From: Rhodopseudomonas palustris HaA2
Lineage (GTDB): Bacteria > Pseudomonadota > Alphaproteobacteria > Rhizobiales > Xanthobacteraceae
Direction: 5' to 3'
Assembly (NCBI RefSeq): GCF_000013365.1
Contig: NC_007778.1
Coordinates: 1,054,001-1,118,000, forward strand
Length of the DNA stretch: 64,000 nt
Shown here one piece after another: positions 55,005 to 64,000 of the stretch. The position numbers were made by a program, and so were the translations under genes. Position 1 is the first letter of the stretch. Every line of letters starts with the position of its first letter. The notes beneath the pieces are model-generated. The model was given only the letters and a program-made list of their open reading frames with translations, made no database searches and was not told the DNA's origin.

Positions 55005-56561
55005 ATGAGCAAGCTGCTGCAACTCCACGATTTCGGGGCCCCCGGGGCGAAGTCCTTCGAGGCGCTGCGCGCCGGCGCGGCGCAATCCGGCTGCAGCACC
55101 ACGGGCGGCAACGGCAAGTCCGGCTGCGGCTCGGCGGCTGGACAGGGCGATCTGCCGCCGGAGATCTGGGAGAAGGTGAAGAACCATCCCTGCTACAGCG
55201 AGCAGGCGCATCATCACTTCGCCCGCATGCATGTCGCGGTCGCGCCCGCATGCAACATCCAGTGCAATTACTGCAATCGCAAATATGACTGCGCCAATGA
55301 ATCGCGCCCCGGCGTCGTCAGCGAGAAGCTGACGCCCGAGCAGGCGGCCCGCAAGGTGATCGCGGTGGCCTCGACGATTCCGCAGATGACCGTGCTCGGC
55401 ATCGCCGGTCCGGGCGACGCGCTCGCGAACCCTGCCAAGACCTTCAAGACCTTCGAGCTGGTGACGGCCACGGCGCCCGACATCAAGTTGTGCCTGTCGA
55501 CCAACGGGCTGATGCTGCCCGACTACGTCGAGCAGATCGCCGCCATGAATGTCGATCACGTCACCATCACCATCAACATGATCGATCCGGAGATCGGCGC
55601 GCAGATCTATCCGTGGATCTTCTACAACCACCGCCGCTTCACCGGCGTCGAGGCGTCGAAAATCCTCAGCGAGCGGCAATTGCTCGGGCTCGAGATGCTC
55701 ACCGCGCGCGGCATCCTGGTGAAGGTCAATTCGGTGATGATCCCGGGGATCAACGACCGGCACCTGATCGAGGTCAACAAGGCGGTGAAGTCGCGCGGCG
55801 CCTTCCTGCACAACATCATGCCGCTGATCTCCGAGCCGGAGCACGGCACGGTGTTCGGTCTCGAAGGCCGTCGCGGCCCGTCGGCGCAGGAGCTCAAGGC
55901 GCTGCAGGACGATTGCGAAGGCGAGATGAACATGATGCGGCACTGCCGGCAGTGCCGCGCCGACGCGGTCGGCCTGCTCGGCGAGGATCGCAGCGCCGAA
56001 TTCACCACCGACAAGGTGATGGAGATGGAGGTCGAATACGATCTCGCCGCGCGGCAGGCCTATCAGGCCAAGGTCGAGGCCGAGCGCGACGCCATCGCCC
56101 TCGCCAAGCAGCGCGAACTGGCGACGCTCGCCGACGAGACCGCCACGATCAAGATCCAGGTCGCGATCGCCACCAAGGGCGGCGGCGTGATCAACGAGCA
56201 CTTCGGACATGCTCACGAATTCCAGATCTACGAGGTTTCGACCGCCGGCGCCAAGTTCATCGGTCATCGCCGCGTCGATCTGTATTGCGAGGGCGGCTAC
56301 GCCAGCGAGACCGGCATCGAGCCGATCCTGAAGGCGCTGAACGACTGCACCGCGGTGCTGGTCGCCAAGATCGGTCTGTGCCCGAAGGATTCTCTGGCCG
56401 GCGCCGGGATCGAGGCGGTCGAGGACTACGCCTTCGAATATATCGAGCAGTCGGTGATCGCTTATTTCAAGGACTACCTCGCGCGCGTCGGGAAGTCGGA
56501 AATCCGCCACGTCGCTCGCGGCGACGCCGATATTCGCCAGGGCGCGTTCGTCGCGAGTTGA
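55005..56561 (+). CDS. nifB: NifB, FeMo-cofactor core biosynthesis radical SAM protein
   Basis: 518 residues. The SAM cluster motif C-x3-C-x2-C is in [16 protein letters not shown]-terminal [21 protein letters not shown] and central [10 protein letters not shown] are NifB signatures. The C-terminal ~110 residues ([20 protein letters not shown] onward) form a NifX-like cofactor-carrier domain. It makes NifB-co, the 8Fe-9S-C core. ATG 55005, 157 bp after fdxN. Confidence 0.97.
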   Translation: MSKLLQLHDFGAPGAKSFEALRAGAAQSGCSTTGGNGKSGCGSAAGQGDLPPEIWEKVKNHPCYSEQAHHHFARMHVAVAPACNIQCNYCNRKYDCANESRPGVVSEKLTPEQAARKVIAVASTIPQMTVLGIAGPGDALANPAKTFKTFELVTATAPDIKLCLSTNGLMLPDYVEQIAAMNVDHVTITINMIDPEIGAQIYPWIFYNHRRFTGVEASKILSERQLLGLEMLTARGILVKVNSVMIPGINDRHLIEVNKAVKSRGAFLHNIMPLISEPEHGTVFGLEGRRGPSAQELKALQDDCEGEMNMMRHCRQCRADAVGLLGEDRSAEFTTDKVMEMEVEYDLAARQAYQAKVEAERDAIALAKQRELATLADETATIKIQVAIATKGGGVINEHFGHAHEFQIYEVSTAGAKFIGHRRVDLYCEGGYASETGIEPILKALNDCTAVLVAKIGLCPKDSLAGAGIEAVEDYAFEYIEQSVIAYFKDYLARVGKSEIRHVARGDADIRQGAFVAS

Positions 56562-56582
56562 GGTCGAGCGAGGACATCGGCC

Positions 56583-56804
56583 ATGGCCTACAAGATCGTC
56601 GCGTCGCAATGCACCTCCTGCTCGGCCTGCGAGCCGGAGTGCCCGAACGAGGCGATCAGCGAACGGCGAGGGGTGTTTATGATCGACCCGTCGAAATGCA
56701 CCGAATGCATCGGCCATTTCGACGTGCCGCAATGCGTCGCGGTGTGCCCGGTCGACGGCACCTGCGTGATCGACAATTCCGTCCCGCGCGCCAGCGCGGC
56801 TTGA
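56583..56804 (+). CDS. 2[4Fe-4S] ferredoxin next to nifB
   Basis: 73 residues starting [20 protein letters not shown], a paralogue of the fdxN product 1.9 kb upstream (same MAYKIV start and spacing, [18 protein letters not shown]). The N-terminal set is C-x2-C-x2-C-x3-C as usual. The two ferredoxins flank nifB, suggesting distinct redox partners. Confidence 0.93.
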   Translation: MAYKIVASQCTSCSACEPECPNEAISERRGVFMIDPSKCTECIGHFDVPQCVAVCPVDGTCVIDNSVPRASAA

Positions 56805-56813
56805 GGTGAGACG

Positions 56814-57170
56814 ATGGACCTGAATCTGACGCCCTCGGCCGAGAAGTTCATTCGCCGGATGGTCCGGCTCAGCGGCGGCGCCGGCGGCTTCCGCCTCGCC
56901 GTCACCTCCGGCGGCTGCTCCGGTCTGTCGGCGGCGTTCGACATCGAAGCCGTGCCGCAGCCCGGCGATCAGGTCGTCGAACACGGCGATCTTCGGCTGT
57001 TCCTTCCCGAGGGTAGTTGCAAACTGCTGGACGGCGTCGTGGTCGACTTCATGGAGACGCCGACGTCGAGCGGCTTCATCTTCCACGATCCGAAGCCCTC
57101 GAGCTGCCAGTGCTCGGGCGGCACCGTGGAGGCGCCGAGGCAGAATCTGCATCAGCTCCGCGAATTCTGA
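56814..57170 (+). CDS. IscA/HesB-type iron-sulfur carrier of the nif cluster
   Basis: 118 residues. The A-type carrier cysteines are in TSGGCSGLSAAFD and at SSCQCSGG (C-x-C). It binds and transfers Fe-S clusters, presumably to nif proteins. GGTGAGACG precedes ATG 56814, 9 bp after the ferredoxin. Confidence 0.92.
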   Translation: MDLNLTPSAEKFIRRMVRLSGGAGGFRLAVTSGGCSGLSAAFDIEAVPQPGDQVVEHGDLRLFLPEGSCKLLDGVVVDFMETPTSSGFIFHDPKPSSCQCSGGTVEAPRQNLHQLREF

Positions 57171-57171
57171 A

Positions 57172-57711
57172 ATGCCGCATGTCCTGCACAGCGAGCTGAC
57201 GATGTCCGGACCCGAGCAATCGCTGCTCGGCGGCGCGTTGCTCGGTGCGGGACTGCCGGCCGAGGCGCAGCGGCATCTCGAACTGGCCGGACGCGACTAT
57301 CAGAGCGATGCCGTCGCCGAGCAGCATCTGCGCGAAGCCCAGGCGCTGGCGCCCGATCATGCCGCGGTGCTGATCGGGCTGTATCGCTTTTATTTCTACA
57401 AGGGCCGGCTCGACGAGGCGTTACGCGTCGCTGAAGTCTGCCTGGCGAAGGCCGCGCGTGACAATGGACTCGACCTCGACTGGCGCAAGGTCCGGCGCAG
57501 CGACGCCGAGTTTTCCAGCTTCGCCGCCATCCTGCCGCGGTTCTATCTGTTCGCGCTGAAAGCCTACGCGTATTTGCGGATGCGGGTCGGCGATATCGAC
57601 GAGGGCCATGCGGCGATCGAGAAGCTGCTCGAACTCGATCCCTCCGACAAGGTCAATGCCGGCGTGCTGCACGATGTCTGGCAGCGGATCGGGCACGACG
57701 ATGACGACTGA
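57172..57711 (+). CDS. TPR-containing nif-operon protein of unknown function
   Basis: 179 residues. Helical repeats of the TPR type: AEQHLREAQALAPDHAAVLIG, LYRFYFYKGRLDEALRVAEV and a third near GDIDEGHAAIEKLLELDPSD. It probably scaffolds protein contacts. The start ATG 57172 abuts the iscA stop; ATG 57202 is an alternative. Its 3' end overlaps the next gene by 11 bp, so it is part of the operon. I do not recognise a named nif family. Confidence 0.75.
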   Translation: MPHVLHSELTMSGPEQSLLGGALLGAGLPAEAQRHLELAGRDYQSDAVAEQHLREAQALAPDHAAVLIGLYRFYFYKGRLDEALRVAEVCLAKAARDNGLDLDWRKVRRSDAEFSSFAAILPRFYLFALKAYAYLRMRVGDIDEGHAAIEKLLELDPSDKVNAGVLHDVWQRIGHDDDD

Positions 57712-58498
57712 CATCGACGAGGCCCGCGACTGGCAAGGCAACGAGGTCGATTGCGCATCCTGCCCGCACCGCGACCTGCTGTCGGCCGGCCGTTGCGAAT
57801 TGAAGAAGGCCTGTGTGCAGGATCGCTATGCGCGGCGGCTGGAGCGCTTCTTCCAACAGAACCGCGCGATCGCCGACGATTATCTGATGCATCCCTATTT
57901 CGAGGTGCGCGCGGTCGCGGCGGGTTACGCCACGGTATTCCTGCTGCCGCGCCTCCTGCAGGACCCCGACGAGACGGTGCGCTGGAGCGCGGCGCGACGG
58001 CTGCCGAAGCGCTATCTGCTGCCGCTCCGCGCCGATCCGCACCGCGAGGTGCGGATCCGGATCGCCTCGGTGCTATCCGACGAGGATCTGCGGCCGATGG
58101 TCAACGACAGCGACTACTACGTCCGTCAGGTCGTGGCGAAGCGGGCCTCGCCGGGCCTGCTGCCGCTGCTGGTGCTCGATCCCGACAGCGGCGTCCGCCG
58201 CGAAGTGGCGCGCCGGATCGGCCCGGAATGGCTGGCGCAGATGGCGATGGACAAGGACGGCGATGTCCGGCTCGAAGCGGCGCGGCGGATGTCGCCCGGC
58301 CGGGTGCTGGCGCTGATCGACGATCCCGACTGGCGGATTCGCTACGAAGTGGCGAGCCGCGTCGACACTTACGAGCTGACCGAATTGCTGGACGATCCCG
58401 ACCCGCTGGTGCGGGAGCTGGTGTGCAGCCGCACCGGCTTCATCGAGCCGGCGCGATCGGCTTCGCCCCAATCCCATGCAGCGCCCGTGACGGAGTAA
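57701..58498 (+). CDS. 4Fe-4S leucine-rich-repeat-variant (LRV) protein
   Basis: 265 residues. The N-terminal cysteines in CASCPHRDLL ... CELKKAC form the Fe-S motif, followed by about eight LRV repeats of ~24 residues (for example DSDYYVRQVVAKRASPGLLP, DPDSGVRREVARRIGPEWLA, DPDWRIRYEVASRVDTYELT). An LRV Fe-S protein is known next to nifB in Azotobacter vinelandii. Function unknown; probable maturation scaffold. ATG 57701 overlaps the TPR gene. Confidence 0.85.
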   Translation: MTTDIDEARDWQGNEVDCASCPHRDLLSAGRCELKKACVQDRYARRLERFFQQNRAIADDYLMHPYFEVRAVAAGYATVFLLPRLLQDPDETVRWSAARRLPKRYLLPLRADPHREVRIRIASVLSDEDLRPMVNDSDYYVRQVVAKRASPGLLPLLVLDPDSGVRREVARRIGPEWLAQMAMDKDGDVRLEAARRMSPGRVLALIDDPDWRIRYEVASRVDTYELTELLDDPDPLVRELVCSRTGFIEPARSASPQSHAAPVTE

Positions 58499-58502
58499 CA
58501 CC

Positions 58503-58802
58503 ATGAATATCAGCCGTGACAGCGACATCGTCGAACTCGACGGCCCGCCGGAGTTCGAATACGGCCAGAAGGTGCGGGCGAAGATCAACGTCCGTAACGA
58601 CGGCACCTTTCCCGGCAAGGAAATCGGCGACGTGCTGGTGAAGAAGGGCGACGAGGGTTACGTCGTCTCGATCGGCACGTTCCTGCAGCAGTTCTACATC
58701 TACGGCGTCGACTTCGTGGCCCAAGGCCGCATCGTCGGGATGAAGCGCAAGGAGCTGGTGTCGGCCGAGGCCGAGCAGCCCGCATCGCGCGAGGTCGCGT
58801 GA
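58503..58802 (+). CDS. nifZ: NifZ, nitrogenase maturation factor
   Basis: 99 residues. FEYGQKVRAKINVRNDGTFP and GDVLVKKGDEGYVVSIGTFLQQFYIYGVDF are the NifZ domain. NifZ helps form the second P-cluster of NifDK. The stop overlaps the start of a second NifZ-like gene (TGATG). Confidence 0.93.
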   Translation: MNISRDSDIVELDGPPEFEYGQKVRAKINVRNDGTFPGKEIGDVLVKKGDEGYVVSIGTFLQQFYIYGVDFVAQGRIVGMKRKELVSAEAEQPASREVA

Positions 58803-59059
58803 TGGGGCCGGAGCCGAAATATCAATGGGGTCAACCGGTTCGCGCCGAGATCGACCTGTTCAACGACGGCAGCTTTCCGGACGCGCCGCTCGATGCGCTG
58901 CTGGTGAAGCGCGGCGATGCCGGCGAGATCGTCCGCATCGGACTGCACGAAGAGACCCAACGGCCGGTCTATCTGGTTGAATTCGCAGGCAATCGCGTCG
59001 TGGGTTGCCTCGAAGACGAAATCGCCCCGCTGGCGCCGTCGCTCGCCGGCCAATTGTAA
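58802..59059 (+). CDS. Second NifZ-like protein
   Basis: 85 residues. YQWGQPVRAEIDLFNDGSFP, LLVKRGDAGEIVRIGLHEET and YLVEFAGNRVVGC align with NifZ, so it is a diverged tandem copy. The TGATG overlap implies translational coupling and possibly 1:1 synthesis. Shorter than the first copy at the C-terminus. Confidence 0.85.
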   Translation: MGPEPKYQWGQPVRAEIDLFNDGSFPDAPLDALLVKRGDAGEIVRIGLHEETQRPVYLVEFAGNRVVGCLEDEIAPLAPSLAGQL

Positions 59060-59071
59060 GGACTTGAATCG

Positions 59072-59278
59072 ATGAAAGTGATGATCCGCAGATCCGAGGC
59101 CGGCAAGCTGTCCGCTTATGTGGCCAAGAAGGATCTCGAAGAGGCGATTATCGATATGGAAAACCCGGACTTGTGGGGCGGTAAAGTCACGCTGGCGAAT
59201 GGCTGGCAGCTCGAACTCCCGGCGATGGCGGCCGATACCCGGTTGCCGATTACCGTCGAAGCCCGCAAGCTGGCCTGA
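59072..59278 (+). CDS. nifT: NifT/FixU protein
   Basis: 68 residues starting MKVMIRRSEAGKLSAYVAKK, with LEEAIIDME and WGGKVTLANGW, the NifT/FixU pattern. Role in nitrogenase maturation is unclear even in model organisms. Confidence 0.92.
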   Translation: MKVMIRRSEAGKLSAYVAKKDLEEAIIDMENPDLWGGKVTLANGWQLELPAMAADTRLPITVEARKLA

Positions 59279-59280
59279 TC

Positions 59281-59568
59281 ATGGCCCTTTCCGCCGACGA
59301 TCTCATCCGGCTGGACGCGCTGCTCGGCGATGCGGAGGCTTGCGGCAAACTGGTGGCAAACCTGCGGCAGCAGTTTCCGGGGCTGTCGCTGACCCAATGC
59401 GACGCCTCCGACGTCGATCACGAGCAACCGTTCCGCGTCCAGCCGGGGTTCAGCCTGTACCTCGTCGATCGTTCGGATCATTGCTGGACGATCACCGGCA
59501 ATCCCGCCCAGGCGACCGGCCTGGTCGTCGCGCATCACAAAGCCGCCGCGCCATCGCGAGCGTCGTGA
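59281..59568 (+). CDS. Nif-operon protein of unknown function (DUF6129-like?)
   Basis: 95 residues, 2 bp after nifT. It has an acidic helical N-terminus (MALSADDLIRLDALLGDAEA), then LRQQFPGLSLTQCDASDVDH and LYLVDRSDHCWTITGNPAQATG, which suggests a small alpha-beta fold. I recall small proteins of this sort next to nifT under a DUF6129 label; unsure. Cysteines are not in a cluster motif. Confidence 0.65.
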   Translation: MALSADDLIRLDALLGDAEACGKLVANLRQQFPGLSLTQCDASDVDHEQPFRVQPGFSLYLVDRSDHCWTITGNPAQATGLVVAHHKAAAPSRAS

Positions 59569-59579
59569 AGGAGACCGCC

Positions 59580-60476
59580 ATGCCGGCCCAACTACTCGAT
59601 GACGTCGCCGCGGCGTTCGCGCGGGCCAAGGTCATTCCCTATCTGGGCTGCGGCGCGCTCGCGCTCGAGAGCGTCGCGATTCCCGCAACGCCGCTGGAGC
59701 TGGTGGCGCGGCTGACGGCGAAGACGACGGTGCCGCACAAGGTGCGGACCAATCTCACCGGCGCGGCGCAGTACATCGAGAACTTCAAGCACCGCAAGAC
59801 GCTGTCATCGCTGATGACGGACGCGTTTCGCGCATCCGCGGCGCCGAACCCGTTGCACCGGATGCTGGCGGCGATTCCCGACCTGCCGCTGCTGGTGCAC
59901 GCCTGGTACGACGACGTGCCGCAGAAGGCTTTCGCGGACCGCGCCGACTGGGGCATGGCGCAGGGCGTCAGCCAGACCGAGCATCACGGTCGCTGGGTGA
60001 ATTATTATCGTCCCGACGGCAGCGAGGTGACCGAGCCCGATCCGAGCGTCGTCGCCGACGAAATGCCGCTGTTCGCGCCGACGCCGGACGAAGCCCGCGC
60101 CTGGGCGACGCTGCTGTATCAGCCGCTCGGCTCGGTGGCGCCGGCCGCGAATTATCTGGTGTCGGACAGCGACTTTGTCGAAGTCCTGACCGAGATCGAC
60201 ATCCAGACGCCGATTCCGGGCGCGGTGCAGGAGCTGCGGCGTGGCCGGCATTTCCTGTTCATGGGCTGCCGCTTCGACAATCAGCTCGACCGTCTGTTCG
60301 CGCGTCAGATCATGAAGCGCTCCTCGGCGCGTCACTGGGCGGTGTTGCCCGACACCCTGACCCGCAACGAGGAGCGCTTCCTCGACGAGCAGAACATCGA
60401 GCGGATCGATTGGCCGCTGGCGAAGTTCATCGCGGCGCTGGCGCCGATGCTGCAGGGCCAGAGCCTGCCGGCGTAG
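59580..60476 (+). CDS. SIR2-like domain protein in the nif operon
   Basis: 298 residues. The N-terminal FARAKVIPYLGCGALALES and C-terminal RGRHFLFMGCRFDNQLDRLF are arranged as in SIR2-like (SIR2_2) NAD-binding domains, with the canonical GAG replaced by GCG. AAGGAGACCGCC precedes ATG 59580, and it follows the unknown gene by 11 bp, so it is the last gene of the nifB operon. SIR2-like proteins often cleave NAD; here a redox or NAD-linked control of nitrogenase is possible but unproven. Confidence 0.75.
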   Translation: MPAQLLDDVAAAFARAKVIPYLGCGALALESVAIPATPLELVARLTAKTTVPHKVRTNLTGAAQYIENFKHRKTLSSLMTDAFRASAAPNPLHRMLAAIPDLPLLVHAWYDDVPQKAFADRADWGMAQGVSQTEHHGRWVNYYRPDGSEVTEPDPSVVADEMPLFAPTPDEARAWATLLYQPLGSVAPAANYLVSDSDFVEVLTEIDIQTPIPGAVQELRRGRHFLFMGCRFDNQLDRLFARQIMKRSSARHWAVLPDTLTRNEERFLDEQNIERIDWPLAKFIAALAPMLQGQSLPA

Positions 60477-60570
60477 TCGAGCGAATCTCCGATACATCCC
60501 ATGTGGGCGACCTACTGCGTGCCGCGGCGTGCGGCAGGACGGTCGCACATGTCAGCGTGCGCTCGCGACG

Positions 60571-60605
60571 CGCTTCACCCTCCCCTGGAGGGGGAGGGTG
60601 AAGCG
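60571..60605. repeat. REP-type hairpin
   Basis: A 15-bp perfect stem, CGCTTCACCCTCCCC / GGGGAGGGTGAAGCG, with loop TGGAG. A typical intergenic palindrome of this genus; it may also end the nifB-operon transcript. Confidence 0.85.
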
Positions 60606-60671
60606 AGCCCGGTGCAATAGAGCCCCTTCATCGCTTGACTGAAGCAACGCGGCATTCTCGCGTGCGGAGTC

Positions 60672-60790
60672 GTCATCCTGAGGTGCGCGCTCTTGCGCGC
60701 CTCGAAGGATGCGGCCAAGGCGCTTGCGGCTCATCCTTCGAGGCCCGCTGGGCCGCGCATGGCGCGACCCAGCGGGCACCTCAGGATGAC
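60672..60790. repeat. REP-type palindromic unit with GTCATCCTGAGG ends
   Basis: GTCATCCTGAGGTG at the left end faces CACCTCAGGATGAC at the right, with internal pairing CCTCGAAGGATG / CATCCTTCGAGG. This is a widespread repeat of Bradyrhizobiaceae. Confidence 0.9.
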
Positions 60791-60927
60791 GGCGGTGATT
60801 CCATCAAAACCAGAGCTGCTCTAGCCTCGACATTCCATTCGCGATTGCCCTGCCGCGCGCGGGGAGGTGAAGCCGCGTCCTTTCGAGTTGCGAGAGAGTT
60901 CTGTTCGCCCCGCCGCCGGTATCAGTT

Positions 60928-60993
60928 TGTTTCGTTTCTAACAGCCGGTCCCCGCGATGTCGGCCGACGGCGCCGCATGTCGGATTCGAAACA
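60928..60993 (+). promoter_or_regulatory. Two NifA upstream activator sites of nifH
   Basis: TGTTTCGTTTCTAACA (60928-60943) and TGTCGGATTCGAAACA (60978-60993) fit TGT-N10-ACA and lie 70-135 bp upstream of the -24 element. Confidence 0.88.
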
Positions 60994-61063
60994 TCTGCGT
61001 AGGACACCCCCGATTGTTCGCTATCCGCTCGTAAACGCTGACGTTTTCGCGCGCTGCGGCGAT

Positions 61064-61079
61064 TGGCACGGCGGTTGCA
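61064..61079 (+). promoter_or_regulatory. Sigma-54 (-24/-12) promoter of nifHDK
   Basis: TGGCACG-GCGG-TTGCA matches the consensus exactly, about 150 bp before nifH. Confidence 0.94.
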
Positions 61080-61173
61080 AAACAGGGATCAGCAAGGCGA
61101 GGGATGTTGGCTGAGCAGCCACTTGCGAAGGGCAACATCCGCTTCTGGGCCGTGCGACGGATTAACGGAATGA

Positions 61174-62127
<954 letters not shown>

Positions 62128-62139
62128 TCCATCAGCCGG

Positions 62140-62162
62140 GCCGGCCGCCTTGCGCGGCCGGC
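62140..62162 (+). terminator. nifH-nifD intercistronic hairpin
   Basis: GCCGGCCGC - CTTGC - GCGGCCGGC: a 9-bp perfect stem 12 bp after the nifH stop and 31 bp before nifD. No T-run. In other diazotrophs such a stem stabilises or uncouples nifH mRNA, giving excess NifH. Confidence 0.65.
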
Positions 62163-62193
62163 TCCCCGGCGGCCCCTTACACGAGGAACAACG

Positions 62194-63657
62194 ATGAGCA
62201 CCGCAGTCGCAGAATCCCCCGCGGACATCAAGGAACGCAACAAGCAGCTGATCGGCGAAGTCCTGGAAGCCTATCCGGACAAGTCCGCCAAGCGCCGCGC
62301 CAAGCACCTCAACACCTACGAGGCCGAAAAGGCCGAGTGTTCGGTCAAGTCCAACATCAAGTCGATCCCCGGCGTGATGACGATCCGCGGCTGCGCCTAC
62401 GCCGGCTCCAAGGGCGTGGTGTGGGGTCCGATCAAGGACATGGTCCACATCAGCCATGGTCCGGTCGGCTGCGGCCAGTATTCCTGGGGTTCGCGCCGCA
62501 ACTACTACAAGGGCAACACCGGCATCGACACCTTCGGCACGATGCAGTTCACCTCCGACTTCCAGGAGAAGGACATCGTCTTCGGCGGTGACAAGAAGCT
62601 CGGCAAGATCATCGACGAAATTCAGGACCTGTTCCCGCTGAACCGCGGCATCTCGGTGCAGTCGGAATGCCCGATCGGCCTGATCGGCGACGACATCGAG
62701 GCGGTCTCCAAGGCCAAGACCAAGCAATACGACGGCAAGCCGATCATCCCGGTGCGCTGCGAAGGCTTCCGCGGCGTGTCGCAGTCGCTCGGCCATCACA
62801 TCGCCAACGACGTGATCCGCGACTGGGTGTTCGACAAGGCCGGCGACAAGGTCGCCACCTTCGAATCGACCCCCTACGACGTCGCGATCATCGGCGACTA
62901 CAACATCGGCGGCGACGCCTGGGCCTCGCGCATCCTGCTCGAGGAAATGGGTCTGCGCGTGATCGCGCAGTGGTCCGGCGACGGCACCATCGCCGAGCTG
63001 GAGAACACCCCGAAGGCGAAGCTGAACATCCTGCATTGCTACCGCTCGATGAACTACATCACGCGGCACATGGAAGAGAAGTTCGGGATCCCGTGGGTCG
63101 AGTACAATTTCTTCGGCCCGACCAAGATCGAAGCCTCGCTGCGAGAGATCGCCGCGAAATTCGACGACAAGATCAAGGAAGGCGCCGAGCGCGTCATCGC
63201 CAAATACAAGCCGCGGATGCAGGCGATCGTCGATCGTTATCGCCCGCGCCTCGAAGGCAAGAAGGTCATGCTCTATGTCGGCGGCCTGCGTCCGCGGCAC
63301 GTCATCGGCGCCTACGAAGACCTCGGCATGGAAGTGGTCGGCACCGGCTATGAATTCGGCCACAACGACGACTATCAGCGCACCACCCACTACGTGAAAG
63401 ACGGCACGCTGATCTACGACGACGTCACCGGCTACGAATTCGAGAAGTTCGTCGAGAAGGTCCGGCCCGATCTGGTCGGCTCCGGCATCAAGGAAAAGTA
63501 CATCTTCCAGAAGATGGGTGTGCCGTTCCGCCAGATGCATTCGTGGGACTATTCCGGCCCGTATCACGGCTATGACGGCTTCGCCATCTTCGCCCGCGAC
63601 ATGGACATCGCCATCAACGCTCCGATCTGGAAGCTGACCAAGGCACCTTGGAGCTGA
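62194..63657 (+). CDS. nifD: Nitrogenase MoFe protein alpha chain
   Basis: 487 residues. P-cluster ligands C67 (TIRGCAYAG), C93 (PVGCGQYS) and C159 (SECPIGL); FeMo-co ligand C282 (LHCYRSMN) and the His in [19 protein letters not shown]201 in GVSQSLGHH is the conserved catalytic-pocket His. These identify a molybdenum, not V or Fe-only, enzyme. GAGGAACAACG precedes ATG 62194. Confidence 0.99.
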   Translation: MSTAVAESPADIKERNKQLIGEVLEAYPDKSAKRRAKHLNTYEAEKAECSVKSNIKSIPGVMTIRGCAYAGSKGVVWGPIKDMVHISHGPVGCGQYSWGSRRNYYKGNTGIDTFGTMQFTSDFQEKDIVFGGDKKLGKIIDEIQDLFPLNRGISVQSECPIGLIGDDIEAVSKAKTKQYDGKPIIPVRCEGFRGVSQSLGHHIANDVIRDWVFDKAGDKVATFESTPYDVAIIGDYNIGGDAWASRILLEEMGLRVIAQWSGDGTIAELENTPKAKLNILHCYRSMNYITRHMEEKFGIPWVEYNFFGPTKIEASLREIAAKFDDKIKEGAERVIAKYKPRMQAIVDRYRPRLEGKKVMLYVGGLRPRHVIGAYEDLGMEVVGTGYEFGHNDDYQRTTHYVKDGTLIYDDVTGYEFEKFVEKVRPDLVGSGIKEKYIFQKMGVPFRQMHSWDYSGPYHGYDGFAIFARDMDIAINAPIWKLTKAPWS

Positions 63658-63749
63658 AGGTTCTGAGCTGAACCAACTCGTCACACAGGCTTCCGGTGCG
63701 ATCCACCGGAAGCCCCGTGTCCCCGAATTCCTTGGGAAAGAACATCAAC

Positions 63750-64000
63750 ATGACCGAGACCGCAGAAAAGATCCGGGATCATTTCGATCTCTTCCATCAG
63801 CCCGAATACGCGGACATGATGGACAACAAGCGCAAGCAGTTCGAGAACGCCGTCGGCGAAGCCGAAGTCGCGCGCGTGTCGGATTGGACCAAGACCAAGG
63901 AATATCAGGAGAAGAACTTCGCTCGTGAAGCCCTGGTCATCAACCCGGCCAAGGCCTGCCAGCCGCTCGGCGCGGTGTTCGCCGCGGTGGGCTTCGAGAA
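63750..64000 (+). CDS. nifK: Nitrogenase MoFe protein beta chain (3' end outside window)
   Basis: The first 83 codons only. It starts [20 protein letters not shown] and reaches [20 protein letters not shown], where C70 is the first P-cluster ligand. It lies 92 bp after nifD. The gene continues past the right edge. Confidence 0.98.
   Translation, partial: MTETAEKIRDHFDLFHQPEYADMMDNKRKQFENAVGEAEVARVSDWTKTKEYQEKNFAREALVINPAKACQPLGAVFAAVGFE

Noticed and set aside
54762-57152. 796-codon minus-strand open frame
   Set aside because: Antisense to nifB and its neighbours, whose motifs are unambiguous.

Overview
The window is GC-rich alphaproteobacterial DNA. Its gene content (form II RuBisCO operon, Mo-nitrogenase genes, NifA of the oxygen-sensitive rhizobial type, cytochrome bd oxidase, several amide/nitrile-type ABC clusters) points to a purple non-sulfur phototroph close to Rhodopseudomonas palustris. 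The species call is inference from gene content and order; no search was run.

Layout. 1-5.7 kb: the 3' part of a chemoreceptor gene, then a sugar-type MFS transporter overlapping otsB, followed by otsA (trehalose synthesis). 5.85-16.27 kb: an intact tRNA-Ser(GGA) whose 3' end is repeated as an 18-bp direct repeat at 16257-16274. Between the two copies lies a phage-derived integrated element of about 10.3 kb. It holds a tyrosine integrase next to the distal repeat, a serine recombinase, an SF2 helicase, a tail-collar fibre gene, a possible ssDNA-binding protein, a Zn-ribbon protein, a GIY-YIG-type nuclease with homing-associated repeats, and several small genes. One of these (10439-10714, minus) appears to start at ATT behind a perfect Shine-Dalgarno sequence. 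16.7-25.4 kb: a sulfide:quinone-oxidoreductase-like flavoprotein with a small membrane protein, divergent from cydABX and the cydDC exporter. 25.6-31.0 kb: a taurine/nitrate-type ABC transporter, a tandem-domain nitrilase whose second half has lost its catalytic Cys, and a LysR regulator. 31.1-39.5 kb: a MarR regulator divergent from a signal-less amide-binding-like protein, an amidase, and a five-gene branched-chain/urea/amide-type ABC transporter. 39.5-47.6 kb: an iron-type alcohol dehydrogenase, then the Calvin operon fbp-prk-tkt-fba-cbbM ending in a terminator. 48.2-52.3 kb: feoAB, a YqeB-like gene and an SDR. 52.6-64 kb: nitrogen fixation, with nifA, then an operon-like run fdxN-nifB-ferredoxin-iscA-TPR-LRV-nifZ-nifZ2-nifT-unknown-SIR2-like, then nifHDK (nifK cut by the window end).

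How it fits together. NifA would act at paired TGT-N10-ACA sites upstream of -24/-12 promoters found before fdxN and before nifH. NifB and its ferredoxins supply the cofactor core, NifZ/NifT and accessory proteins mature nitrogenase, and NifHDK reduce N2. CbbM and the Calvin genes fix CO2 and act as an electron sink in phototrophic growth. FeoAB supplies ferrous iron, and the bd oxidase keeps oxygen low. The amide and nitrilase clusters look like scavenging routes for organic nitrogen. REP-type palindromes occur at about 36.75-36.89 and 60.57-60.79 kb.
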